DNA from: an uncultured Oscillospiraceae bacterium
GTDB taxonomy: Bacteria > Bacillota > Clostridia > Oscillospirales > Oscillospiraceae
Length of the DNA stretch: 11,478 bases
Direction of reading: 5' to 3'
Assembly (NCBI GenBank): GCA_934589145.1
Contig: CAKTNW010000049.1
Span: 1-11,478, forward strand
A program made the position numbers and the translations under genes. Below are positions 1 to 5,935 of the stretch, in pieces (positions within the stretch are counted from its first letter, which is position 1; each line of letters starts with the position of its first letter). The notes beneath the pieces were generated by a model. It searched no databases. It was not told the origin of the DNA and was given only the letters and a program-made list of their open reading frames with translations.

Positions 1-209
1 ATATAGCGGTCGTCATTGGTCTGAAATGCCCAGCCTGCCATTTCCAGCGTTTTCAGAATGCGGCAGGTGGTGGAGGCGGTGAGCTGGCACTGTTTGGCAA
101 TTTCATTAACGCCCAGGCTTCCCTTAGTCACTCTCAGCAGATCGAGAACGTTGAGGGCGTTGTCTACCATTTTGATGGTTTCGCTGGGCTGCTCGGCTTG
201 TGTTCGCAA
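1..209 (-). CDS. IclR-family transcriptional regulator, N-terminal part (cut by window edge)
   Basis: The minus strand reads an open frame of 69 codons into the left edge. It contains an IclR-type winged helix-turn-helix: an amphipathic first helix (VDNALNVLDLL, residues 15-25), then GVNEIAKQCQLTASTTCRILKTL (about 33-55) with the helix-turn-helix shape and the conserved T-x-x-R-I-L-K-x-L recognition helix, then the start of the wing (EMAGWAFQ). IclR proteins are dimeric ligand-controlled repressors or activators; the ligand-binding C-terminal domain lies outside the window. I place the start at the TTG at 209-207 because AAAGGA (225-220) lies 10 bases upstream. The in-frame ATG at 170 has no ribosome binding site, and the ATG at 320 lies inside the promoter. 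The gene diverges from the catabolic block and probably controls it. The family call is secure; the effector is unknown. Confidence 0.87.
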   Translation of the reverse strand, partial: MRTQAEQPSETIKMVDNALNVLDLLRVTKGSLGVNEIAKQCQLTASTTCRILKTLEMAGWAFQTNDDRY

Positions 210-219
210 TGTCGTTCTG

Positions 220-225
220 TCCTTT
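220..225 (-). promoter_or_regulatory. Ribosome binding site deciding a TTG start of the IclR-type gene
   Basis: AAAGGA on the minus strand sits 10 bases before TTG (209-207). Neither of the in-frame ATG codons at 170 and 320 has a comparable site, so the TTG start is preferred. Confidence 0.55.
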
Positions 226-256
226 CGTAGGATTGCGGCGAGCGGCAACGTCGGCA

Positions 257-271
257 GGAATGGGTATTTCC
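257..271. promoter_or_regulatory. Degenerate GGAAT/ATTCC inverted repeat in the regulator leader
   Basis: GGAATG-GG-TATTTCC resembles the two clean palindromes at 396-409 and 538-551 but has one extra base in the right arm. It lies about 35 bases downstream of the predicted start of transcription of the IclR-type gene, where a bound regulator could repress its own gene. Weak on its own; supported mainly by the presence of the other two sites. Confidence 0.3.
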
Positions 272-311
272 TGACTGAGGGGGCGATTGCACCGCCTTTT
301 CCGCTGCAATC

Positions 312-340
312 ATCATACATAATCCGGGAACATTTGTCAA
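312..340 (-). promoter_or_regulatory. Sigma-A promoter of the IclR-type gene
   Basis: On the minus strand TTGACA (340-335) is followed after exactly 17 bases by TATGAT (317-312). The -35 box is a perfect match and the -10 box differs from TATAAT at one position. Transcription should begin near 304, leaving a leader of about 95 bases before the TTG start. An ATG at 320-318 that is in frame with the regulator lies inside this promoter and so cannot be the start. Confidence 0.8.
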
Positions 341-395
341 TCTTTACCTTGAAATGTTGGGGAAAGAATGTACTTTTTAAGAATTTATTGAATTG

Positions 396-409
396 GGAAT
401 GTTCATTCC
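396..409. promoter_or_regulatory. Candidate operator palindrome (upstream copy)
   Basis: GGAATG-TT-CATTCC has perfect 6-base arms around two bases. It lies about 55 bases upstream of the -35 box of the IclR-type gene and about 95 bases upstream of the -35 box of the aldolase operon. It matches the arrangement of the palindrome at 538-551 (GGAATR-NN-YATTCC). It also resembles the published E. coli IclR consensus (TGGAAATNATTTCCA), as far as I recall that consensus. Binding by the local regulator is inferred. Confidence 0.55.
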
Positions 410-502
410 GGGAAATTGAAGGCAAGAAGCGGTTAAATTAGCCAAAATTGGATTGCCTACATTGTATAGTTGTACAAAAAGCTCAATTAATGAAAAAATA
501 GC

Positions 503-531
503 TTGCAATTTTTGTTTGATTGCGTTAGTAT
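503..531 (+). promoter_or_regulatory. Sigma-A promoter of the catabolic operon
   Basis: TTGCAA (503-508), a 17-base spacer, then TAGTAT (526-531). The boxes are moderate matches to TTGACA and TATAAT at the ideal spacing, and T-rich DNA fills the spacer. Transcription would begin near 538, right at the palindrome 537-552. This is the only clear plus-strand promoter I see before the aldolase gene, and it may drive the whole block to 10902. Confidence 0.6.
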
Positions 532-536
532 ACGAG

Positions 537-552
537 TGGAATAACTATTCCA
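537..552. promoter_or_regulatory. Candidate operator palindrome at the operon transcription start
   Basis: TGGAATA-AC-TATTCCA is a 16-base inverted repeat with perfect 7-base arms. It begins 6 bases after the -10 box of the operon promoter, so a protein bound here would block transcription or early elongation. It shares the GGAATR-NN-YATTCC pattern with 396-409. The likely binder is the divergent IclR-type protein; that link is inference. Confidence 0.65.
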
Positions 553-576
553 GAAAATAATGAAACTGAAAACAAC

Positions 577-583
577 AAAGGAG
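577..583 (+). promoter_or_regulatory. Ribosome binding site deciding the aldolase start
   Basis: AAAGGAG lies 9 bases before ATG at 593. An earlier in-frame ATG at 560 would put this site inside the gene and has no comparable site of its own. Confidence 0.85.
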
Positions 584-592
584 TACGTAAAA

Positions 593-1507
593 ATGGCTAG
601 ACAGAAGCTTACCGGTATTTATATTCCCGTAGTGACCCCGTTCAATGAGGACGAGTCCATCAACTTTGCCGCGATCGACGAGGTTGCCAAGTTCCTGGCG
701 GAAAACGGCGTTGACGGCATCATCCCCTCCGGCTCCACCGGCGAAATGATCGCCATGACCAAGGAAGAGCAGATGGCGGTTAACAAGGCCTACATCCAGG
801 CCGGTCACAAGTACGGCATCAAGGTCGTCGCCTCCACCGGCGCTTACCGCACCGGCGACGTCATCGAGATGAGCAAGGCCGCCGAGGCTGACGGCGCCGA
901 CGGCGTCATGGTCGTCACTCCCTGGTACATGGGACCCAACAAGGAAGAGCTGTACCACCACTACAAGGCCATCCACGATTCCATCGACATCTCCCTGATG
1001 ATGTACCACAACCCCTACTACTCCACCGTACTGCTGGACGACCGGTTCATCGCCAAGATGTACAACGAAGGCTGCATCGACGCCATCAAGGAGCGCCAGG
1101 CCGACGTGTTCCGTCAGCAGAATCTGCGCCGCCTGACCGATGACAACTTCGCCATCTTCTACGGCTACGACGTCTGCCCCGTGGAAACCCAGTCCACCTG
1201 GTCCGACGGTTGGGTCGTGGGTACCGGCAACCTGTTCCCGAAGGAAAACAGCACCATCTACAAGCTGGCCAAGGCCGGCAAGCTGAAGGAAGCCATGAAG
1301 GCACAGGAAGAGCTGATGTGGCCGTACCTGCCTCTGTTCACCGAGCCCGACTCCAACGGCGACGTGCTGTGGCTGCAGATGATCAAGATCGGTCTGAAGA
1401 TGCGGGGCGTGAACGCCGGCTACTGCCGCAAGCCCGTCATCAACGGTCTGCCTCAGGAGGACATGGATCGCCTGACCGCCGCCCTGAAGCATTACAACTA
1501 CATTTAA
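593..1507 (+). CDS. DapA/NanA-superfamily class I aldolase or lyase (probably a 2-keto acid aldolase, not DHDPS)
   Basis: This 304-residue protein has the length and motifs of the DHDPS/N-acetylneuraminate lyase TIM-barrel family, whose members form a Schiff base with pyruvate or a 2-keto acid. Visible are TPF (15-17), the carboxylate-binding loop GSTGE (47-51), VVTPWY (107-112), the catalytic tyrosine in YHNP (Tyr138) and the Schiff-base lysine in AIKE (Lys166), followed by a W-x-x-G-WVVGTGN stretch near 205. True dihydrodipicolinate synthases carry Arg in the motif Y-N-x-P-x-R to hold aspartate semialdehyde; here the matching residue is Tyr143, so lysine biosynthesis is unlikely. It is the first gene of a catabolic operon, where it would make or cleave a 2-keto (3-deoxy) acid into pyruvate and an aldehyde. 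Superfamily sure, substrate unknown. The start at 593 is set by AAAGGAG 9 bases upstream. Confidence 0.88.
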   Translation: MARQKLTGIYIPVVTPFNEDESINFAAIDEVAKFLAENGVDGIIPSGSTGEMIAMTKEEQMAVNKAYIQAGHKYGIKVVASTGAYRTGDVIEMSKAAEADGADGVMVVTPWYMGPNKEELYHHYKAIHDSIDISLMMYHNPYYSTVLLDDRFIAKMYNEGCIDAIKERQADVFRQQNLRRLTDDNFAIFYGYDVCPVETQSTWSDGWVVGTGNLFPKENSTIYKLAKAGKLKEAMKAQEELMWPYLPLFTEPDSNGDVLWLQMIKIGLKMRGVNAGYCRKPVINGLPQEDMDRLTAALKHYNYI

Positions 1508-1534
1508 GGAAACCAATCAAGTGCCTTTCATCCA

Positions 1535-1570
1535 TGCTCTGCCCCCGCACCCCTTTCCGGGGGCAGAGCA
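1535..1570 (+). other. Intercistronic stem-loop without T-tract
   Basis: A perfect 13-base-pair GC-rich stem (1535-1547 with 1558-1570) closes a 10-base loop 27 bases after the aldolase stop. No run of T follows, so it is not a normal rho-independent terminator. It may act as an mRNA stability or processing element separating aldolase from transporter expression. A second small inverted repeat (ACGGCC-TG-GGCCGT, 1595-1608) lies between it and the next gene. No clear promoter is visible in 1571-1654. Confidence 0.7.
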
Positions 1571-1654
1571 CGACCCCCAGCAATGCATGGAATTACGGCC
1601 TGGGCCGTGAAAATAAAAACCGGAACCATAAAATAAGACTGGAGGAACGAAAAA

Positions 1655-3010
1655 ATGAAAAAAGCGATTAGTTTGCTTCTGGCGTTGGTCATGCTGTGTT
1701 CCCTGCTGGTAGCCTGCGGAAACGGCAAGACGACAGAGCAGCCTGCTGCATCCGCCGCAGGAGAAACCAAGGCGGAGGAAAAGCCGGCGGGTGACGCCGC
1801 TGCCCAAAAGACGACCATTACCGTCCTGCGTCCGGGCGATCAGGATAAGGTCGCCTCCTTCATGGAGCCTGCCGTTGAGGCCTTCGAGAAGGAAAATCCC
1901 GACATCCACGTTGAGATCATGTACGAATCCTGGCCCGGCTGGATCCAGACCTACCCGACTTATTTTGAAGCCGACACGCAGCCTGACGTCATCTTCTGGT
2001 GGGACAATAAGCTGCACGATTCCTCTGCCAATTCCCACCTGGTAAATCTGGCGCCCTATCTGAGCGACGAGCTGACCAAGAAGATTCCCGAGGGCGTGTG
2101 GAATCTGGTCGATCCCGGCGATATGGACGGACTGTACTACATCCCCAGCTCGGTGGATACGTTCGTTCTGTACTACAACAAGGACGTCTTCAAGGAAGCC
2201 GGACTTGACCCTGACGCACCTCCCACCAACTGGGACGAGCTGCTGAACGCGGCTAAGACCATCAAGGAAAAGACCGGTAAGCCCGGCATCGGCGTTCCCG
2301 CCATCAACGGCGCGGAAGTTCTGGAAGAGTTTGTCGGCTGCTTCCTGAACCAGGCCACCGACGCTCCAATTCTGGACAGCAACAGCATGCCTCTGTTTAA
2401 CACCCCCGAGGGTCTGGAAGCGCTTAAATTCCTGGAGCAGCTGTGGCCCTACGTGCAGGAATCTCCCACCGAATACGGCCGCGGCGAGCTGCGTCCTCTG
2501 ATGCGTGACGGTCAGGTCGGTATGTTGATCGAAGGCCCCTGGGCCGTGAGCACCATGATCGCCGGTTACGGGGAGGACTTCACCAAGGACGGCCCCGTAG
2601 GCATCGCGGAGCTGCCGGTCGGCCCCAACGGCAAGAAGATCACCTGGGCTGGCACCAACGGCTGGATCGCCACCAGAGAGTCCACCGCCGAGGCCTCCGC
2701 CAAGTTCATTGAGTACCTGATGAGCGACGAGGTTCTGAAGCAGCACCATCTGGTCTACGGCTCCGGTCCTCTGTACGCTTCCGAACTGGAGGATCCCGCT
2801 TTCCAGCATGACTACTGGGATGTCTTCTACCGTGAGACTCAGGAGTACTCCCTGTTCGGCATGATCGGTAAGAACAGCGCCACTCCCGCCGCCTACTACA
2901 CGGCGCTTGAGGAAGTCTGGCAGCAGTTCCTGCTGGGTCAGCTGGACGCCCAGGGCGCGATGGACGCCGCTGTCGCCGCTGTGGAGGGCGTTACCGCCAG
3001 AAACAGCTGA
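1655..3010 (+). CDS. ABC transporter substrate-binding lipoprotein (family 1, carbohydrate type)
   Basis: A 451-residue extracellular binding protein of a carbohydrate-type (CUT1) ABC importer. It opens with a lipoprotein signal: basic MKK, a hydrophobic run, and a lipobox ending in Cys21 (LVAC). After the cysteine comes an Ala/Glu/Lys-rich flexible linker to about residue 50, then the family-1 fold starting at TTITVLRPG, with the typical PAVEAFEKENPDIHVEI segment and the conserved YYIPSSVDTFVLYYNKDVFKEAGLDP stretch (split here: YYIPSSVDTF then VLYYNKDVFKEAGLDP) near 151-186. It would be anchored to the outer face of the membrane and pass the ligand to the two permeases encoded next. GGAGG (1641-1645) lies 9 bases before the ATG. 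The ligand cannot be read from sequence; the operon suggests a sugar or sugar acid. Confidence 0.93.
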   Translation: MKKAISLLLALVMLCSLLVACGNGKTTEQPAASAAGETKAEEKPAGDAAAQKTTITVLRPGDQDKVASFMEPAVEAFEKENPDIHVEIMYESWPGWIQTYPTYFEADTQPDVIFWWDNKLHDSSANSHLVNLAPYLSDELTKKIPEGVWNLVDPGDMDGLYYIPSSVDTFVLYYNKDVFKEAGLDPDAPPTNWDELLNAAKTIKEKTGKPGIGVPAINGAEVLEEFVGCFLNQATDAPILDSNSMPLFNTPEGLEALKFLEQLWPYVQESPTEYGRGELRPLMRDGQVGMLIEGPWAVSTMIAGYGEDFTKDGPVGIAELPVGPNGKKITWAGTNGWIATRESTAEASAKFIEYLMSDEVLKQHHLVYGSGPLYASELEDPAFQHDYWDVFYRETQEYSLFGMIGKNSATPAAYYTALEEVWQQFLLGQLDAQGAMDAAVAAVEGVTARNS

Positions 3011-3061
3011 GATCGCAAGCCAATAGAATATCCAGCTTTCCCCTGACTTGAAACCGGTTTG

Positions 3062-3089
3062 TCCGGGCTGGTTGAAAAGCCAGCCCGGA
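3062..3089 (+). other. Stem-loop between binding-protein and permease genes
   Basis: A perfect 10-base-pair stem (TCCGGGCTGG 3062-3071 with 3080-3089) around an 8-base loop, followed by only three T residues. Stem-loops at this place in ABC operons commonly protect the upstream binding-protein message and lower permease expression. It is preceded by a 10-base palindrome AAACCGGTTT (3051-3060). Partial termination here is inferred. Confidence 0.65.
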
Positions 3090-3108
3090 TTTCCCAATCT
3101 CCCAAATT

Positions 3109-3113
3109 GGAGG
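3109..3113 (+). promoter_or_regulatory. Ribosome binding site deciding a TTG start of the first permease
   Basis: GGAGG lies 8 bases before TTG at 3122. The only in-frame ATG upstream, at 3059, would start translation inside the stem-loop 3062-3089 and has no ribosome binding site. Confidence 0.8.
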
Positions 3114-3121
3114 TATCTATT

Positions 3122-3982
3122 TTGAAAAAGTTACAGAGAAGAAGGATTCTGCTTTCCTTACTTCCGCTGGCGATCCTTCTCTGCTTCGTATACGGTTACT
3201 CTCTGGTCACGGTGCTGTTCAGCGCCTTCACAGGCTTTACCGGCTCCTCGGCAGGAAAGTTCGTCGGTATGAAGAACTTCCAGCTGATTTTCAAGGATAT
3301 CTGGCCCACGGTCAAAATCACGCTTATCTGGACCTTTGGCTCCGTGCTGCCCGCCATGGTGGCGGGGCTTGCCCTGGCCGTTTTCTGCAACCGCAATTTT
3401 AAGGGGAAAAAAGCGGCGGTTTCCATCAATCTGATCCCCTATGCCATTCCTTTGATTATTGTCGCTTCCTGCTGGCGTTTTGTATACAATCCGGATTTCG
3501 GCGTCCTGAACGTTCTGCTCAGCAAGCTTGGCCTGATCGAGAAACCCATCAGCTTCCTGGGCTTTGATCTGGCGCTGCTGTCGGTTATCATTGCCCGTAT
3601 CTGGCGGGCGATGCCCTTCGCGTTTATGAACTATTATTCGGCGCTGACCACCATCCCCAAGGATCTGTATGAGGCCGCCGCCATCGACGGCGCGTCCCCC
3701 TCCCAGGCATTCTGGAATATCACCATGCCCCACCTGCGTACGACCACCTCCAGCACACTGCTGGTGCTGACGGTGTGGACGTTCATGGTGTTCGACATTA
3801 TCTTCGGCATGACCGGCGGCGGCCCCGTCAACGCGACGAAGACCCTTCCCATGCGCATCTATCAGGAGATGTTCGGCATGAAGAATCTGGGGACGGCCTC
3901 GGCCTGGTCGCTGATTGCCATCGGCGTATTGGTGATCATCACCATCCTCTACTGGAACATGGATAAGGAGGATAAGTCATGA
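3122..3982 (+). CDS. ABC sugar transporter permease, MalF-like
   Basis: A 286-residue integral membrane protein with about six hydrophobic segments and a basic N-terminus (KKLQRRR). The cytoplasmic EAA loop that contacts the ATPase is seen as EAAAIDGASPSQAFWNITMP (184-203), with the conserved E-A-A-x-x-D-G core. Together with the next gene it forms the membrane channel for the ligand delivered by the binding lipoprotein. Translation most likely starts at TTG 3122, 8 bases after GGAGG; starting at the ATG at 3059 would add 21 polar residues absent from typical family members. The end overlaps the next gene by 4 bases (ATGA), indicating translational coupling. No ATP-binding subunit is encoded nearby, so a shared MsmK/UgpC-type ATPase elsewhere in the genome is probably used. 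Confidence 0.92.
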   Translation: MKKLQRRRILLSLLPLAILLCFVYGYSLVTVLFSAFTGFTGSSAGKFVGMKNFQLIFKDIWPTVKITLIWTFGSVLPAMVAGLALAVFCNRNFKGKKAAVSINLIPYAIPLIIVASCWRFVYNPDFGVLNVLLSKLGLIEKPISFLGFDLALLSVIIARIWRAMPFAFMNYYSALTTIPKDLYEAAAIDGASPSQAFWNITMPHLRTTTSSTLLVLTVWTFMVFDIIFGMTGGGPVNATKTLPMRIYQEMFGMKNLGTASAWSLIAIGVLVIITILYWNMDKEDKS

Positions 3983-4800
3983 GTAAGCCTTCTGCTGCCT
4001 TTAAGGTTATCCGCGGGGTTCTGTGCGCCATTTTCTGCGTGTTCGCACTGCTGCCCGTGTATGCCGCTCTGATCGTCGCTCTGACGCCGTATGCCAATAT
4101 GCTGGAGCCACAGCTGTTTCCCCATTATTTTGCCATCGGCAACTTCTGGGAGGCGTTCCTGTCCATCGGCAGAAACGTGCTGAACAGCTTCCTGTATGCC
4201 GCCTTTGCCACTGTACTGACCACTGTGATTGCGGTGCCTGCGGCCTACTGCCTGGCACGGTATCGCTTCGCCGGACGGAAGGCAGTCTCCTTTGCCCTGA
4301 TGCTGACGCAGATGATGGCGGGCATCGTGGTGCTGCCCACCCTGTATAAGATACTGAACGGCTTGGGGCTTCTGAACTCGAGAGCGGTTCTGGTCGTCGT
4401 GTTCGCGGCGTTCAACCTGGCGCTGGTGGTCACCATTTTGCAGGGCTACTTTGCGACGCTGCCCACGGGGCTGGACGAGGCGGCGGCAATTGACGGCTGC
4501 AATTATCTGGACGTGCTGGTGCGCATCATTCTCCCCGTCAGCGGCCCCGGCATTGCGGTGGGCGCGATCTTCGTGTTTGTCAACAGCTACAATGATTTTG
4601 TGATTCCGCTGTTCCTGCTTTCCAACGCCAACCACTATCCGCTGACGCTGAAAATCTACTCCATGCTCAGCGATACCACCATCCGCTGGCACATCATGGC
4701 GGCGGCGTCTCTGATCGGGATTCTTCCTCCGGTGGCGCTGTTCACCTTCTTCCAGAAGTACATCATTCAGGGCGTCACCACAGGCGCAGTGAAGGGGTAA
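3979..4800 (+). CDS. ABC sugar transporter permease, MalG-like
   Basis: A 273-residue membrane protein, the second half of the importer channel. It has about six transmembrane segments, the N(S/T)-type segment RNVLNSFLYAAFATVLTT near 65-82 that opens the permease domain, and the EAA loop EAAAIDGCNYLDVLVRIILP (167-186). It ends in the usual MalG-type tail FFQKYIIQGVTTGAVKG. AAGGAGG (3965-3971) lies 7 bases before the ATG inside the end of the previous gene, and the 4-base overlap points to coupled, equal synthesis of the two permeases. As in CUT1 systems the ATPase is presumably supplied from another locus. The role is certain at family level; the transported compound is unknown. Confidence 0.93.
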   Translation: MSKPSAAFKVIRGVLCAIFCVFALLPVYAALIVALTPYANMLEPQLFPHYFAIGNFWEAFLSIGRNVLNSFLYAAFATVLTTVIAVPAAYCLARYRFAGRKAVSFALMLTQMMAGIVVLPTLYKILNGLGLLNSRAVLVVVFAAFNLALVVTILQGYFATLPTGLDEAAAIDGCNYLDVLVRIILPVSGPGIAVGAIFVFVNSYNDFVIPLFLLSNANHYPLTLKIYSMLSDTTIRWHIMAAASLIGILPPVALFTFFQKYIIQGVTTGAVKG

Positions 4801-4808
4801 GGATTACC

Positions 4809-5894
4809 ATGGACTCTGTGCTGAATGCGGCGGTGATCGGCTGCGGCGCGATCGCCCGGAAAAAGCACATCCCCCTGGCCGCCGCTAACCCGCATGTGCA
4901 TATCAAGGCGCTTTGCAGCCGCTCCCGGGCGCCTGCGGAGGTCTGCAAGGCGGAGTTTGGCTGCGCGGATGCCGCCGTTTACGGGAATGCGGAGGACGTG
5001 TTTGCCAGAGACGACATTGACCTGGTCTTCCTATGTACGCCCAACGACACCCACGCGGACTACGCGGTGCGGGCGATGGAGAGCGGAAAGCACGTGATCT
5101 GCGAGAAGCCCATGGCCTCCCGTTTGACTGACGCAGAGAGAATGTGGGCTTCTTCCCAAAGGTGCGGGAAAATGCTCCACATTTCCTACCAGAACCGCTA
5201 TACCGACCAGGCACTGTACACAAAGCGCCTGATTGACGAGGGCATCCTGGGGGATATCTACTACGCAAAAGCCTACGCCTTGCGCCGCAGGGCAGTTCCC
5301 ACCTGGGGAGCGGCAGGACGCAAAACCCAGGGGGGCGGGCCGCTGATGGATATTGGCAGTCACGCCATTGATCTGGCGCTGTGGCTCAGCGGCTGCTTTG
5401 CGCCGGAATATGCCATGGGAACTGCCTATGACCGTATCGGTCGAAGGGGAAGCGCGGCGAATCACTGGGGCAGCTGGGATCCGGAGGGATACGAGGTGGA
5501 AGATCTGGCTGTCGGGCTTGTCCGGATGAAAAACGGCATGACCTTGTCTATCGAGGCGTCTTACGCCCTCAACGTGGTGGAGGAAAAGGAAGCCAGCGTG
5601 GATTTGTTCGGCACGGCTGCGGGACTGGAGCTTCGCCAAACCGACGACGTCGCCATCGTACAGGAGCTGGGGGACAGAATGGTCATTTCCAGAACGGACA
5701 TCCAGCACACCCTGCGTGGCCTGACCCCCGGCGCGGTTCCGAGAAGTCCATCTCAGCGGGAGCATGACGCAGTCATTGCCATGCTCTTAGACGGCGCGAC
5801 GGTCGACCCGGCGGCGGAGCAGGCTCTGGCCGTTGCCAGAATCGTTGACGGAATATATCGGTCGGCATCCGCCGGCTGCGGTATATCATTCTGA
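4809..5894 (+). CDS. Gfo/Idh/MocA-family NAD(P)-dependent oxidoreductase
   Basis: A 361-residue dehydrogenase of the glucose-fructose oxidoreductase/inositol dehydrogenase family, acting on hydroxyls of sugars, inositols or their derivatives. The N-terminal Rossmann fold shows AVIGCGAIA (8-16) and CTPNDTH (76-82). The family signature ICEKPMA follows, with the conserved lysine at 100. The C-terminal domain has GGGPLMDIGSHAIDLALWL (175-193), in which Asp181 and His185 match the usual catalytic D-x-x-x-H pair. The start is 8 bases after the permease stop, with AAGGA (4799-4803) 5 bases upstream. It is the first intracellular enzyme after the importer, so it may oxidise, or reversibly oxidise, the imported compound. 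No signal peptide is present. Substrate and cofactor preference are not deducible. Confidence 0.92.
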   Translation: MDSVLNAAVIGCGAIARKKHIPLAAANPHVHIKALCSRSRAPAEVCKAEFGCADAAVYGNAEDVFARDDIDLVFLCTPNDTHADYAVRAMESGKHVICEKPMASRLTDAERMWASSQRCGKMLHISYQNRYTDQALYTKRLIDEGILGDIYYAKAYALRRRAVPTWGAAGRKTQGGGPLMDIGSHAIDLALWLSGCFAPEYAMGTAYDRIGRRGSAANHWGSWDPEGYEVEDLAVGLVRMKNGMTLSIEASYALNVVEEKEASVDLFGTAAGLELRQTDDVAIVQELGDRMVISRTDIQHTLRGLTPGAVPRSPSQREHDAVIAMLLDGATVDPAAEQALAVARIVDGIYRSASAGCGISF

Positions 5895-5914
5895 TCCCGT
5901 GCTTTGGCACGGGA
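5895..5914 (+). other. Small intercistronic stem-loop before the LarA-like gene
   Basis: TCCCGTGC (5895-5902), a TTTG loop, and GCACGGGA (5907-5914) form an 8-base-pair hairpin that begins directly after the stop codon of the Gfo/Idh gene. It is followed by AAATTA and then the AGGAGG of the next gene, with no T-tract. It is likely a message-processing or stability element rather than a terminator. Confidence 0.6.
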
Positions 5915-5935
5915 AAATTACAGGAGGCATCCATC

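Larger units (their letters stand above)
210..592. other. Divergent regulatory intergenic region
   Basis: This 383-base AT-rich gap has no convincing gene. It holds the leader of the IclR-type gene with a degenerate GGAAT-type site (257-271), that gene's promoter (340-312, minus strand), a GGAATG-TT-CATTCC palindrome (396-409), an 8-base palindrome TTGTACAA (470-477), a plus-strand promoter (503-531), a TGGAATA-AC-TATTCCA palindrome at the expected transcription start (537-552), and the aldolase ribosome binding site (577-583). The layout is typical of a local regulator that controls itself and a divergent operon. Confidence 0.8.

Noticed and set aside
318..320. ATG in frame with the IclR-type gene as an earlier start
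   Set aside because: It lies between the -35 and -10 boxes of the promoter, upstream of the predicted transcription start, and the added residues do not look like an IclR N-terminus.
424..437. Catabolite-responsive element candidate around AAGCGGTTA
   Set aside because: It matches about 10 of 14 positions of the CcpA consensus as I remember it, but lacks the leading TG and the final CA pattern, so it is not supported well enough to list.
58..441. 127-codon plus-strand open frame
   Set aside because: It runs antisense through the IclR helix-turn-helix and across that gene's promoter, has no ribosome binding site and no recognisable domain.
470..477. TTGTACAA palindrome
   Set aside because: Perfect but only 8 bases in AT-rich DNA and found once. 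It could be a binding site, but chance is a sufficient explanation.
560..562. Earlier ATG for the aldolase
   Set aside because: No ribosome binding site before it, while AAAGGAG is correctly placed for the ATG at 593, which also gives the usual family N-terminus.
545..3097. Long minus-strand open frames (545-1516 and 1517-3097)
   Set aside because: They mirror the aldolase and binding-protein genes; their translations are biased and show no family motifs. They are by-products of GC-rich codon use.
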